This document shows, piece after piece, positions 53,055 to 63,030 of a stretch of DNA of 64,000 bases. The notes beneath the pieces were generated by a model. That model was not told the DNA's origin and searched no databases. It saw only the letters and a program-made list of their open reading frames with translations. The translations under genes and the position numbers were made by a program. Each line of letters opens with the position of its first letter. Within the stretch, counting starts at the first letter, position 1. Origin of the DNA: Candidatus Pantoea bituminis (GTDB lineage Bacteria > Pseudomonadota > Gammaproteobacteria > Enterobacterales > Enterobacteriaceae); NCBI RefSeq assembly GCF_018842675.1, contig NZ_JAGTWO010000004.1, positions 2,480,001 through 2,544,000 of the forward strand. Direction: 5' to 3'.

Positions 53055-54910
53055 TCAGGCCACGCTGATAACATGACGGGCAACAAAATGGCCCGGTGCC
53101 ACTTCCATCAGCGGAGCCACTTCTGGTTCATCACCCAATGAACGGATTGGGCTAGGAATTTCATCTACCATCAATGCTCGCTCGCGACGACGATGCGCCG
53201 GATCGGCGACAGGCACCGCCGCCATTAGCTTTTTGGTATAAGGATGCTGCGGCTGTTCAAACACCGCCTGACGCGGGCCCATCTCAACAATTTGGCCAAG
53301 ATACATCACCGCCACGCGATGACTGATGCGTTCCACCACCGCCATATCGTGGGAAATGAACAAGAAGGCGATGCCAAATTCGCGCTGTAGGTCGAGCATG
53401 AGATTGATGATTTGCGCTTGAATTGATACGTCGAGTGCCGATACCGATTCATCAGCAATCACCACTTTTGGATTAAGCGCCAGCGCACGAGCAATACAAA
53501 TACGCTGGCGTTGGCCACCAGAAAATTCATGCGGATAGCGCTGCGCATGTTCCGGCAGCAAACCCACCTTTTCCAGCAGCCAGGCGACGCGCTGCTCCGC
53601 TTCGCGGCGCGGCATGACGTTATGCACCAGCAACGGCTCCATAATGGAAAAACCCACCGTCAGGCGCGGGTCGAGCGAGGCGTAAGGATCCTGAAAAATG
53701 AATTGGATATCGCGGCGTAAATGCGCCAGCGCCTGACCGGATAAATCATCAATGCGTTGACCATTAAAGGTGATAGTGCCGCCCTGGCTGGCGACCAGAC
53801 GCAGCAATGAGCGTCCGGTGGTGGATTTACCACAGCCCGATTCGCCCACCAGCGCCAACGTTTCGCCGGCAAAGAGATCAAAACTGACTTTCTCCACGGC
53901 ATGTACTCGACTTTTCACCCGATTTAATAAGCCGCCACGAATATCAAACCGGGTCACTAAATCACGCACCTGCAAAATAGGGGGTCGGCGCGGCGAACCG
54001 TATCTTGCGGCGCCTCTTCACTGTTTTCACTGTGCAGCAGCGGAAATTTAGCCGGTAAGCTGAGTCCGCTCATTGAGCCGAGTTTGGGCACCGCCGCCAG
54101 TAATGCTTGTGTGTAAGGCTGCTGCGGCGCGCTAAATAGCTGCTCGACCGGCGCATTTTCTACCACATCACCGCGATACATCACCTGTACGCGATCGGCC
54201 ATTTCAGCCACCACGCCCATGTCATGCGTGATGAAAATGACGCCCATCTGCATCTCTTTTTGTAGCACACGGATCAGTTGCAGGATTTGCGCCTGAATAG
54301 TGACATCAAGCGCGGTAGTGGGTTCATCCGCAATCAGCAACGCGGGTTTACACGACAGCGCCATGGCGATCATCACACGCTGACGCATGCCGCCGGAGAG
54401 TTGATGGGGAAAACGGGTTAACACGTTTTGCGCGTCAGGAATACGCACTAAATCCAGCATATGGCGCGCTTCAGCCAGCGCCTGGCTGTGCGTTTTGCCC
54501 TGATGTAAGCGGATCGATTCGGCTATCTGTTCGCCGACCGAAAACACCGGATTAAGCGACGTCATCGGCTCCTGAAAAATCATCGCCATATCGGCGCCAC
54601 GTACGCGTCGCATCTGGCGGGATGAGGCGTGCGTAATATTCAGCACGTCGCCGTTGCGACGCCGCAGCTGAATTTCGCCGCTGACTTCTCCGCCGGTCTG
54701 CTCAATTAAACGCATTAAGGCCAGCGAAGTGACTGATTTACCCGAACCCGATTCCCCCACTAAAGCCAAGGTTTCACCGCGATGAAGATCAAGTGAAAGG
54801 TGACGCACAGCTTCCGTTACCTTGCCTTCGTGACGAAAGCGCACATTTAAATCGCGCACCGCTAACACCTGATCCGGTGCCATTGGCGGCATCGTTTTCC
54901 GCTCAGTCAT
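53055..54910 (-). CDS. gsiA: Glutathione ABC transporter, ATP-binding protein GsiA, one frame break
   Basis: Double ABC ATPase of the importer, about 618 residues (E. coli 623). The first ABC domain has Walker [10 protein letters not shown] and signature [15 protein letters not shown]; the second has GESGCGKST and [14 protein letters not shown]. As printed the two halves are separate frames meeting at 53957-53975. One extra base in the G run 53980-53984 (plus strand) gives [17 protein letters not shown] and joins them, so this is one gene, not two. It lies nine bases after iaaA. Confidence 0.94.
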
Positions 54911-54919
54911 GCATGCTCC

Positions 54920-55885
54920 TTAGCTTTCGCGGTAGATCGCCACCTCAGCGGCTTCACCTACCCGCGCAAATCCGCGATACATGCCTTCACTGTTAAACGG
55001 CAGCGCGACATTCCCTGCATGATCGATAGCGATAAGACCGCCGCTTCCACCCATTTCCAGTACTTTATCGTGAATAACACTCACAGTAGCCTGCTGCAGG
55101 CTGCGTCCACCGTAGCGCATTTGCGCGGCAACATCGTAGGCGGCCAGCGTACGGATAAAGACTTCGCCTGTGCCGGTGCAAGAAACCGCCACGCTGTCGT
55201 TGTCAGCGTAGCAACCGGCACCTGGCAGCGGGGAATCACCCACGCGTCCGGCTTGTTTATTGGTCATGCCGCCGGTGGATGTCGCAGCAGCAAGATTCCC
55301 TTCGAGATCCAGTGCCACCGCGCCAACCGTACCAAATTTGCGATCGGGGTCGAGCGGATCATCACTGTGACGTTGTGCTTCACCATCATGATCAAGCACC
55401 ATCTGATCGCTGTTTAGCGCACGTTGCAGCTGTTCCCAGCGCTCAGGTGTGGAGAAATAATCAGGTTCAACCTGCTCAATGCCTTGTGATGCGGCAAACT
55501 GCTCGGCGCCTTCACCGATAAACAGCACGTGCGGGCTCGCTTCCAGCACTGCGCGTGCAGCCAGTACAGGATTTCGAATGCGCGTGACGCCCGCGACTGC
55601 ACCGGCTTCCAGCGTGCGGCCATCCATTACGCTGGCGTCGAGTTCATGCGTGCCTTGATGGGTAAAAACCGCGCCTTTGCCCGCATTGAAAAGCGGACAC
55701 TCTTCCAGCAGACGTACCGCTTCCGTCACCGTATCCAATGCGCTGGCGCCCTGCTCTAACATCTGTTGTCCACGCGTAACGATATCGGTTAATGCCTGAC
55801 GATATAGTTGTTCTTTTTCTGCGCTCATCGCGGCACGCGTAATCGCGCCTGCACCACCGTGAATGGCGATAACTGCTGTTACCAT
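54920..55885 (-). CDS. iaaA: Isoaspartyl peptidase / L-asparaginase IaaA
   Basis: Ntn-hydrolase that removes isoaspartyl residues from dipeptides and has asparaginase activity. 321 residues, same as E. coli. The precursor self-cleaves before the nucleophilic threonine in KFGTVGAVALD (about residue 179); TSTGGMTNKQAGRVGDSPL completes the site. AVIAIHGGAGAI at the start is typical. First gene of iaaA-gsiABCD; the peptide-handling role fits with the importer. Confidence 0.97.
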   Translation of the reverse strand: MVTAVIAIHGGAGAITRAAMSAEKEQLYRQALTDIVTRGQQMLEQGASALDTVTEAVRLLEECPLFNAGKGAVFTHQGTHELDASVMDGRTLEAGAVAGVTRIRNPVLAARAVLEASPHVLFIGEGAEQFAASQGIEQVEPDYFSTPERWEQLQRALNSDQMVLDHDGEAQRHSDDPLDPDRKFGTVGAVALDLEGNLAAATSTGGMTNKQAGRVGDSPLPGAGCYADNDSVAVSCTGTGEVFIRTLAAYDVAAQMRYGGRSLQQATVSVIHDKVLEMGGSGGLIAIDHAGNVALPFNSEGMYRGFARVGEAAEVAIYRES

Positions 55886-56111
55886 AACGCTTACCCTGTC
55901 GTTGCATCAGATGGAAAAACACTGATTTAGAATGGTTTTCAGCCATTTTTAGTCGTTTTTGACTATAGAAAGCCTGCTAAGGGTTGTAAAGCGGAAACTG
56001 TCTCAACAGTCATAACCTTTTATTGTGGCTTATACCGTTGCAGCAGATGTGACTCCTTGCGCAAATGCCACCATAATAAGCAGCAAATGCGATAACCCAG
56101 GTTGATACCCA

Positions 56112-57345
56112 ATGGAAAGCTTTACCGCAGGATTGATCTCCCTTGAGGAAGCTCAGGAAAAAATGCTGGCGCAGCTGACGCCCATTACCGATTCACTCAG
56201 TGTGCCACTGACCGAAGCCGCAGGACGTATTACCGCTCGCGCCGTGACCTCGCCTATTGATGTGCCGCCTTTTGATAACGCCGCGATGGATGGTTACGCC
56301 GTGCGCCTCGCTGATATCAACAGAGGTATTCCGCTGCCTGTCGCAGGAAAAGCGTTTGCCGGGGCGCCCTTTACAGGCAGTTGGCCCGCAGGCAGCGTCA
56401 TCCGCATCATGACCGGCGCGCCGGTTCCCGCAGGTTGTGAAGCGGTGGTGATGCAGGAAGAGACCGAACAGCGCGACGACGCGATTATTTTTAACGCGCC
56501 GGTGAACGCGGGCCAGAACATTCGCCTGATTGGTGATGACATTCGTGCAGGCACAGGCGTGCTTGCGGCGGGCGTCAGGTTAGGTGCTGCGGAATTACCG
56601 CTGCTGGCCTCGCTGGGCATTGCAGAGGTCAGCGTGTTGCGTAAACTTCGCGTTGCGGTTTTTTCAACCGGTGATGAATTACAGCCGGTAGGTCATCCCT
56701 TGGCAGCAGGCCAAATCTACGACACCAATCGATTTACCGTCTCTTTAATGCTGAAAAAGTTGGGCTGTGAAGTTATCGATCTCGGCATTATTAAAGATGA
56801 TCCCAACGCGCTGCGTGCTGCCTTTGAAGAAGCCGATCGACAGGCCGATGTGGTGATCAGCACCGGCGGTGTTTCTGTCGGTGAAGCTGATTTCACCAAA
56901 ACCATGCTGGAAGAGTTAGGCGCTATTACTTTCTGGAAGCTGGCCATCAAACCCGGCAAACCGTTTGCTTTTGGTCGCCTGGCTAACAGCTGGTTTTGTG
57001 GATTGCCAGGCAATCCGGTCTCCGCTGCGGTAACATTTTACCAGCTGGTTGTGCCGCTGCTCGCCACGCTAACGGGCCAGAAAAATCTGCGCTGCCGCCG
57101 CGTCAAAAAGTCCGTGCGGCAACACGCCTGAAAAAACGCCGGGCCGCCTCGATTTCCAGCGCGGCTTCTACCGTCGTAACGATCAGGGCGAATTAGAAGT
57201 GCATTCCACCGGGCCACAAGGTTCACATGTTTTTAGCTCCTTCGCACAGGCCAACTGCTTTATTGTTCTGGAGCGAGAGCGTGAGAATGTTGAAGCGGGT
57301 GAATGGGTTGAAATTGAACCGTTCAACGCGCTGCTGGAGGGGTAA
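56112..57345 (+). CDS. moeA: Molybdopterin molybdenumtransferase MoeA, two frame breaks
   Basis: Inserts molybdate into adenylylated molybdopterin to finish the cofactor. [53 protein letters not shown] and [14 protein letters not shown] are the active-site blocks. Near the 3' end the frame breaks twice, at A runs 57081-57085 and 57131-57136. One extra base in each gives [30 protein letters not shown] and continues to the TAA at 57343, which abuts moeB. Repaired length about 411 residues, E. coli 411. Confidence 0.94.
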
Positions 57346-58101
57346 ATGCTGCCCGAGTTAAGCGACGAAGAAATGCTGCGCTATAACCGACAAATTGTGT
57401 TGCGTGGTTTCGATTTCGACGGCCAAGAGCAACTCAAAGCCAGCCGTGCGTTGGTGGTAGGTTTAGGGGGATTAGGCTGTGCCGCTGCGCCCTATTTAGC
57501 CGCAGCGGGCGTAGGAAGCCTGACGTTGCTTGATTTCGACACGGTGTCGCTCTCAAACCTGCAACGGCAAATATTGCACCATGATGCAGATATTGGTTAC
57601 GCCAAAGTGGAATCTGCTGCGCAAAGTCTGGCGATGATTAATCCACATTGCCAGGTGAATACCGTCAGCACGCGGCTAGAGGATGAAGCGATGCGCACGT
57701 TGATCGCCACGCATCATGTGGTGCTGGACTGCACCGATAACGTTCAGGTGCGCGAGCAGCTAAACCGCTTATGCCGTCAGCAGCGCGTGCCGCTGGTTTC
57801 CGGTGCAGCGATTCGTATGGAAGGCCAAATCAGCGTGTTTACCTGGCAGCCGAATACGCCCTGCTATCGCTGCATTAGCCGCCTTTTTGGCGAGCAGACA
57901 TTAAGCTGCGTAGAAGCTGGCGTCATGGCCCCGCTGGTGGGTGTGATTGGAGCTATGCAAGCAATGGAAGCGATTAAACTGCTGACACACTACGGCACGC
58001 CCGCAACATCTCGCTTATTAATGTACGATGCCATGAGTGCAGAATTCCGCAGCATGAAGGTGGCGCAGGATGCGCACTGCGAAGTGTGTGGCGACAAATA
58101 G
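57346..58101 (+). CDS. moeB: Molybdopterin-synthase adenylyltransferase MoeB
   Basis: E1-like enzyme that adenylates the C terminus of MoaD for sulfur transfer. The nucleotide-binding loop GLGGLGCAAAPYLAAAGVG is at about residues 38-56. Zinc ligands are the pairs CYRC and CEVC near residues 173 and 245. 251 residues, E. coli 249. The ATG follows immediately on the moeA stop, and a strong terminator follows. Confidence 0.97.
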   Translation: MLPELSDEEMLRYNRQIVLRGFDFDGQEQLKASRALVVGLGGLGCAAAPYLAAAGVGSLTLLDFDTVSLSNLQRQILHHDADIGYAKVESAAQSLAMINPHCQVNTVSTRLEDEAMRTLIATHHVVLDCTDNVQVREQLNRLCRQQRVPLVSGAAIRMEGQISVFTWQPNTPCYRCISRLFGEQTLSCVEAGVMAPLVGVIGAMQAMEAIKLLTHYGTPATSRLLMYDAMSAEFRSMKVAQDAHCEVCGDK

Positions 58102-58110
58102 CGAAGAGAA

Positions 58111-58143
58111 AAAACGGGGTAGCCAGCGCTACCCCGTTTTTTT
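58111..58143. terminator. Bidirectional terminator between moeB and ybiT
   Basis: AAAACGGGGTAGC-CAGC-GCTACCCCGTTTT, a perfect 13-bp stem with T run, between convergent genes. Confidence 0.94.
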
Positions 58144-59734
58144 AGACGATGCCCTGACTGCGCAGGTAATCTTCGTAGTTACCGGTGAAGTCCACGATGC
58201 GATCTTCTTTCATTTCCATGACGCGAGTTGCCAGCGAGCTGACAAATTCACGGTCATGTGAAACGAAAATCAACGTCCCCTCATACATTTCCAACGCCAT
58301 ATTCAGCGATTCAATGGATTCCATATCAAGGTGGTTGGTGGGTTCATCCATAATCAGGATGTTCGGTTTTTCCAACATTAACTTACCGAACAGCATGCGT
58401 CCCTTTTCACCACCGGAAAGCACTTTAGCTGGCTTCTTAATATCATCCTGAGAAAACAGCAGGCGGCCCAAAATGCCACGAATGACTTGCTCGTCATCAC
58501 CTTGCTGTTTCCACTGGCTCATCCAGTCAAACACGGTGAGATCATTTGCAAAATCTTCGGCATGATCCTGAGCGTAATAACCGATGCGCGCATTTTCTGA
58601 CCATTTAACGTTGCCGCTTTCCGGCGTCAATTCGCCCACCAGCGTTTTCAGTAAAGTCGATTTACCGATACCGTTGGCACCCAGCACCGCTAATTTCTCG
58701 CCGACTTCAAGCATCAGGTTTAAATTTTTAAACAGCGGACCGTTATCAAAACCTTTGGTAATCGCTTCAACTTCGAGCGCATTACGGAACAATTTTTTAT
58801 CTTGTTCAAAACGAATAAACGGGTTCTGTCGGCTGGAGGCTTTTACTTCATCCAGCTTAATTTTATCCATCTGTTTCGCACGTGAAGTTGCCTGGCGCGA
58901 TTTAGAGGCGTTGGCGCTAAAGCGGCTAACAAATGATTGCAGATCGGCAATTTGTGCTTTTTTCTTGGCATTATCCGATAACAGACGTTCGCGGGCCTGA
59001 GTGGCTGCGGTCATATATTCGTCATAGTTGCCCGAATAAACACGGAGTTCGCCGTAGTCTAAATCCGCCATATGCGTACAGACCATATTCAAAAAGTGAC
59101 GGTCATGCGAAATGATAATCATGGTGCTGTCGCGTTCGTTAAGAACCTGCTCCAGCCAGCGGATGGTGTCGATATCCAGGTTGTTGGTCGGTTCGTCCAG
59201 CAACAAAATATCCGGATTAGAGAACAGCGCCTGCGCCAACAACACGCGTAATTTAAAGCCCGGTGCAATTTCGCTCATCGGACCATAATGCTGCTCAACT
59301 GGAATACCTACACCGAGTAATAACTCTCCGGCACGTGATTCCGCACTGTAACCATCCATTTCACCGTAAAGCACTTCAAGGTCTGCGACTTTATAGCCAT
59401 CTTCTTCGCTCATTTCTGGCAAAGCATATATACGATCGCGTTCTTCTTTAACTTCCCATAATTCATGGTGACCCATGATAACGGTATCGAGCACACTATA
59501 TTGTTCAAAGGCGAACTGATCCTGGCGTAACTTACCGATACGTTCATTCGGATCGTAAGAAACATTTCCGCCGCTTGGCACCAGATCGCCACCCAGAATC
59601 TTCATGAAGGTGGATTTACCGCTGCCGTTCGCACCGATTAAACCGTAACGATTACCGCCGCCAAATTTAACGGAGATGTTCTCGAACAGTGGCTTGCTGC
59701 CAAACTGCATGGTGATATTGCTGCTAACTAACAC
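58142..59734 (-). CDS. ybiT: ABC-F family ATPase YbiT
   Basis: Ribosome-associated ABC-F protein with two ABC domains (Walker [11 protein letters not shown] and [10 protein letters not shown]) and the interdomain linker [28 protein letters not shown], which reaches toward the peptidyl-transferase centre in this family. Signature sequences [14 protein letters not shown] in the second domain and [18 protein letters not shown] in the first. Start GTG at 59734 ([15 protein letters not shown]) gives 530 residues, the E. coli length; the frame open to 59899 reads through the upstream leader. Confidence 0.95.
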   Translation of the reverse strand: MLVSSNITMQFGSKPLFENISVKFGGGNRYGLIGANGSGKSTFMKILGGDLVPSGGNVSYDPNERIGKLRQDQFAFEQYSVLDTVIMGHHELWEVKEERDRIYALPEMSEEDGYKVADLEVLYGEMDGYSAESRAGELLLGVGIPVEQHYGPMSEIAPGFKLRVLLAQALFSNPDILLLDEPTNNLDIDTIRWLEQVLNERDSTMIIISHDRHFLNMVCTHMADLDYGELRVYSGNYDEYMTAATQARERLLSDNAKKKAQIADLQSFVSRFSANASKSRQATSRAKQMDKIKLDEVKASSRQNPFIRFEQDKKLFRNALEVEAITKGFDNGPLFKNLNLMLEVGEKLAVLGANGIGKSTLLKTLVGELTPESGNVKWSENARIGYYAQDHAEDFANDLTVFDWMSQWKQQGDDEQVIRGILGRLLFSQDDIKKPAKVLSGGEKGRMLFGKLMLEKPNILIMDEPTNHLDMESIESLNMALEMYEGTLIFVSHDREFVSSLATRVMEMKEDRIVDFTGNYEDYLRSQGIV

Positions 59735-59854
59735 GGCATTGACCTTTGTGAAGAAGTGGATGAAAAAACGGCGGCTATTATGCCAGATGTGATGTAGCGC
59801 ACGCCAGCGCAAGGCGTGCGGGCTAAGCAGAGTAGTTGATAAACAGGTGTAAAT

Positions 59855-59888
59855 AAAAAAGCCGAGGCGCCAATATTGGCCCTCGGCT
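59855..59888 (-). terminator. Terminator of the H-NS-like gene
   Basis: GCCGAGG...CCTCGGC enclosing a GCCAATATTGGC palindrome, then six T bases on the minus strand, 24 bases after the stop. Confidence 0.9.
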
Positions 59889-59911
59889 CCCGCATACAAG
59901 GATCGTGTTGA

Positions 59912-60313
59912 TTAATCGATCAGGAAACTGTCCAGGCTCTTGCCTGAATCCAATGCTTTTTTAATCGCTGCTGGTGTACGGCCTTGGCCGGTCCATGATT
60001 TGGTTTCACCGTTTTCATCGGTATAAGAATATTTTGCTGGACGCGGAGCACGCTTAGAACGTTTTTTACCTGGCTCCAGAGCGCCTAATAATTCATTTGG
60101 GTCAATGCCGTCTGCCAACAGCATTTCGCGATATTTAGAGAGCTTTTCTTCTTTTTCGCGATTTTGAGTCTCTTCCGCTTCTGCTTCTTCGCGACGTTCG
60201 GTCACAACAACGGTTAATTTCTCGAGAATTTCTTCCAGGTCAGTCAGCGGCAGTTCACGAGCCTGGGCACGTAATGTGCGAATGTTGTTCAGAACTTTAA
60301 ATGCGTCACTCAT
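59912..60313 (-). CDS. H-NS/StpA family nucleoid protein
   Basis: DNA-binding protein of 133 residues that silences AT-rich DNA. N-terminal oligomerisation domain with coiled coil ([19 protein letters not shown], residues 8-60: [20 protein letters not shown]), second dimer site around [16 protein letters not shown], and the C-terminal DNA-binding domain with [30 protein letters not shown], including the QGR hook. AAGGACATTGTG precedes ATG 60313. Whether it is H-NS itself or a paralogue is not resolvable; E. coli hns is not beside ybiT. Confidence 0.9.
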   Translation of the reverse strand: MSDAFKVLNNIRTLRAQARELPLTDLEEILEKLTVVVTERREEAEAEETQNREKEEKLSKYREMLLADGIDPNELLGALEPGKKRSKRAPRPAKYSYTDENGETKSWTGQGRTPAAIKKALDSGKSLDSFLID

Positions 60314-60784
60314 CACAATGTCCTTGATTGAGGGGGTAATTAAAACTGTAGCGTTAAGATTACCTAATTCAAATAAAAAATAAATTAATTTTACGCTACA
60401 GATTATTCTGAGCGCTAATTTAAATCGCTACGCTTTTTTTATCACCTCATTTTATGGGCTTTATTAACGTAGAATTAACAGTCTCGTGGTGTTAACCCCA
60501 AACTCTGGAATCGATTTCAGGCGAGAGCATTTCAGAAATTCTTCCTGATAGCTTTTAAACAAATTCATAAAAAGGTAACAGGATTATTCCCGCAGACGTT
60601 GGCGCACGGGTTTTAACGGGGACTAAACCACGATCTCAACCAGAAGGTTCTACAAGCCACTGCTTTAAAAAAGCGGCTTAATAAATCAAATTTTTATAAC
60701 CCTTACGAATTCTTCACGTTGGCGTTTTTTTAATTACAGAGGTTAATGCTTGTGATACTTCATCGGATGATAACCCATCATGCA
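60314..60784. other. AT-rich region upstream of the H-NS-like gene
   Basis: 471 bases. The first 150 are very AT-rich (runs of A/T around 60355-60480), fitting an autoregulated H-NS-type promoter. The rest holds no supported gene. Confidence 0.5.
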
Positions 60785-61420
60785 AATAATCTTTCCTCTG
60801 TTCCAGGCGTCGGTTATGTGTTTCAGAAAGACACAAAATCACAAAAATGGCCTGCTATACGCGCTCGCGATACAGATAAAAAAGAGATCAGACAGCCCTG
60901 CGCTCGCCAGTAAAACAGGAAACATCAGTGAATTAATGAAATTCGCTGTCCCTATGGCAAATACTGCGCCATCCATAACCCAGGCGCGTAGGAAGAATTT
61001 CTAAAACAGCAATCATCTCACCGGTGAAAGCACGCCTTGATGAAAGCGATGAGACATAAGCATACGCAATAATCCCCTTTCACTGCACAAAACATCCGGC
61101 TAGCCATTCGCTGCTCCGGCATTAAATAGCCAGCGTTGTTGATAAATAATAAGCAAGCCATGCCATCCCATTTCCCCACCTTTGTCGGGGTACAGCGAGC
61201 TGTTTTTTCCAACAGCTAAATACTGACTAACGCCATTAAAACAGAAATAGCGCCGTGGTAAGGGTGTTAAATAAGAATACGCTATCGCTCATATCCGCCG
61301 CTTTTAACAACACTGGCGCGTAATAAATTCGGATTTTAACGCCGGTAAACGCCTGAATGGCCGCGATGCCCATGCCAATCATGTGTTCGGGATGAAACCC
61401 GATCTCGCGTGTGGCCGACA
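60785..61420 (-). pseudogene. Remnant of a sugar-porter MFS transporter (C-terminal half)
   Basis: No intact frame exists, but minus-strand frames together spell the second half of a sugar-porter protein in the right order: MIGMGIAAIQAFTG and IRIYYAPVLLKAADMSDS (TM7 region, near 61380-61290), LMALVSI (TM8), LLEKTARCTPTKVG in place of the DxxGRRPLL loop, EILPTR (60995 region, the SEIFPTR motif), then GTANFINSLMFPVLLASAGLSDLFF (60950-60880) and SETHNRRLEQ (60830 region, the PETKGRSLE motif). The N-terminal half is missing, stops and at least four frame changes interrupt the rest. One change, at the A run 60843-60847, is a homopolymer loss, but others are not obviously so; this is a true relic. 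Confidence 0.72.
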
Positions 61421-61428
61421 GGTCAGCG

Positions 61429-61459
61429 GGCTGTGATGAAACGTATTTTCATCACAGCC
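61429..61459. repeat. Strong hairpin after the efflux outer-membrane gene
   Basis: GGCTGTGATGAAA (61429-61441) and TTTCATCACAGCC (61447-61459) pair perfectly over 13 bp with a 5-base loop, 40 bases after the stop. There is no T run, so it is a weak terminator candidate or transcript-stabilising structure. Confidence 0.6.
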
Positions 61460-61498
61460 GCGCTTCCAAAAACGATGAAAGTGAGAGGTGAAGGGTGA

Positions 61499-63029
61499 TT
61501 AATTTACCTGGGTTGCGGGGCCAAACACATCATATTGCGGCAACGTAACGTTCTGATACGTTTCCCAACCACCCCCAAGGCTTTATACAAGGCGACTAAG
61601 TCTAATCCGCTTTGCATCCTCGCTTGCGTCGCCTGCTCCTGCGCTTGCGCCAGTTGGCGCTGTGCATCCAGTACGTCAAGGAATGTCGACAGACCTTGGC
61701 GATAACTGTCGCTGGCAAGGTCAAACGCACGTTGCAGCGCACCCGTGGTTTCATCCAGCGCGGTGACACGCTGCTGGTCGGCGCGGTAACTTACCAGCGC
61801 GTTCTCCACATCTTGCAATGCGGTCAGTACCGTTTGGCGATAATCGAGTGCTGCGCTGGCTTGCTGCGCGCGCGCCAATTTCACACTAGAAACCAACTGA
61901 CCGCCCTGGAAAATTGGAATCGACAGCGAGGGCCCATAGCTGTAGAAATGGCTGCTCCAGTTATCTAAATAGCTAACATCGGTGTTACGTACACCCAGCT
62001 GACCGGTTAATGACAGGCTCGGAAAGAGTTGGGCTACCGAGACGCCAATATTGGCCGTCTGCGCGTGTAGCGTGGCTTCAGCCTGACGTATATCTGGTCG
62101 ACGACGAGCCAGTGTGGATGGAATGCCGACTGAAACAATTTGCGGCAGCGTTGGCAGCGCTTTTGGCGTATTGAGTTCTGCATCCAACGCGCCCGGCGTT
62201 TTACCCAATAACACGGCTAAGCCGTTCATCGCTTGACGCGCCTGAGCCTGATATTGCGGCAGCTGCGCCTGCAGCGTACTGAGCTGAGCGTGCGCATTTT
62301 CCACATCGGTCACGGGTGCTAAGCCGTTACGTTGCTGACTTTGCGTCAACTCTACGGTTTGCTGGGCAACATCGATCTGCTGCTGTAGCGTCTGCACCGT
62401 CGATTGCGCGCCGCGCAGTTGCAGCCAGGCACGCGCCACTTCAGCTTCTAACGACACTAACGCATCATTACGCTGCTCAATCGCTGCCTGCGTCTGTGCG
62501 TTCGCTGCCTCAACCTGACGTCGTACCCTGCCCCATAAATCAAGCTCCCAGCTGGCATCAAAACTGCCTTGATAGAGATTAACCGGCTGCGTCAGACTAT
62601 TCAGCTGGCTGGTAACATCACTATCAAGCTGATCGTAAGCGCCATTTGACTTCAACAGGCCCTCAAGTCCTGGCTGCTGACGCGTCATTTTGGCTGAACC
62701 GTTCAGGCTGGAAACAAACCGCCCTGCGCTTGCGCCAGCTGTTGTCGAGCGCCCGCAATGCGCAGCACTGCCTGTTGCAGCGTCAGGTTGCCTTCAATGG
62801 CACGCGCAATCAGGCTGTCGAGTTGCGGATCATTGAAGCTGCGCCACCAACGGGCGTTGATCGCTGACGATCGCGGTTTAGAGGCTTCTTGTGATTCCAG
62901 CGAGTTGTAACCGCCCGGCATTTGCGGTTTCGGTGCCTGATAATCGGGCCCAACGGCGCAACCTGCCAGCCACATTGCCAGTGTTAATAAGCTCAACGGT
63001 TTGAGGCCGCGAGAAAACATAAACTTCAT
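61499..63029 (-). CDS. Efflux transporter outer-membrane lipoprotein (OprM/NodT family), two frame breaks
   Basis: TolC-like channel subunit of a tripartite drug exporter. Signal peptide with lipobox LAGC, then AVGPDYQAPKPQMP and WWRSFNDPQLDSLI, the family opening; later LDLWGRVRRQVEAA, RRPDIRQAEATLHAQTANIGVSVAQLFPSLSLTG. The frame breaks at GG 62710-62711 and at the C run 61572-61576; one extra base in each gives GGLFPSLNGSAKMTR and KALGGGWETYQNVTLPQYDVFGPATQVN, ending at 61499. Repaired length is about 510 residues. It starts one base after the stop of the MFS gene, so the two form an operon. Confidence 0.9.
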
Positions 63030-63030
63030 G

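Noticed and set aside
53055..54910. Two separate ABC ATPase genes in the gsi operon
   Set aside because: They are the two halves of one GsiA protein split by a homopolymer base loss at 53980-53984.
60780..61004. 74-codon plus-strand frame as a small gene
   Set aside because: It is antisense to the conserved-motif part of the sugar-porter relic and has no recognisable domain.
61018..61212. 64-codon minus-strand frame as a small protein gene
   Set aside because: It lies within the sugar-porter relic and reads as a fragment of it.
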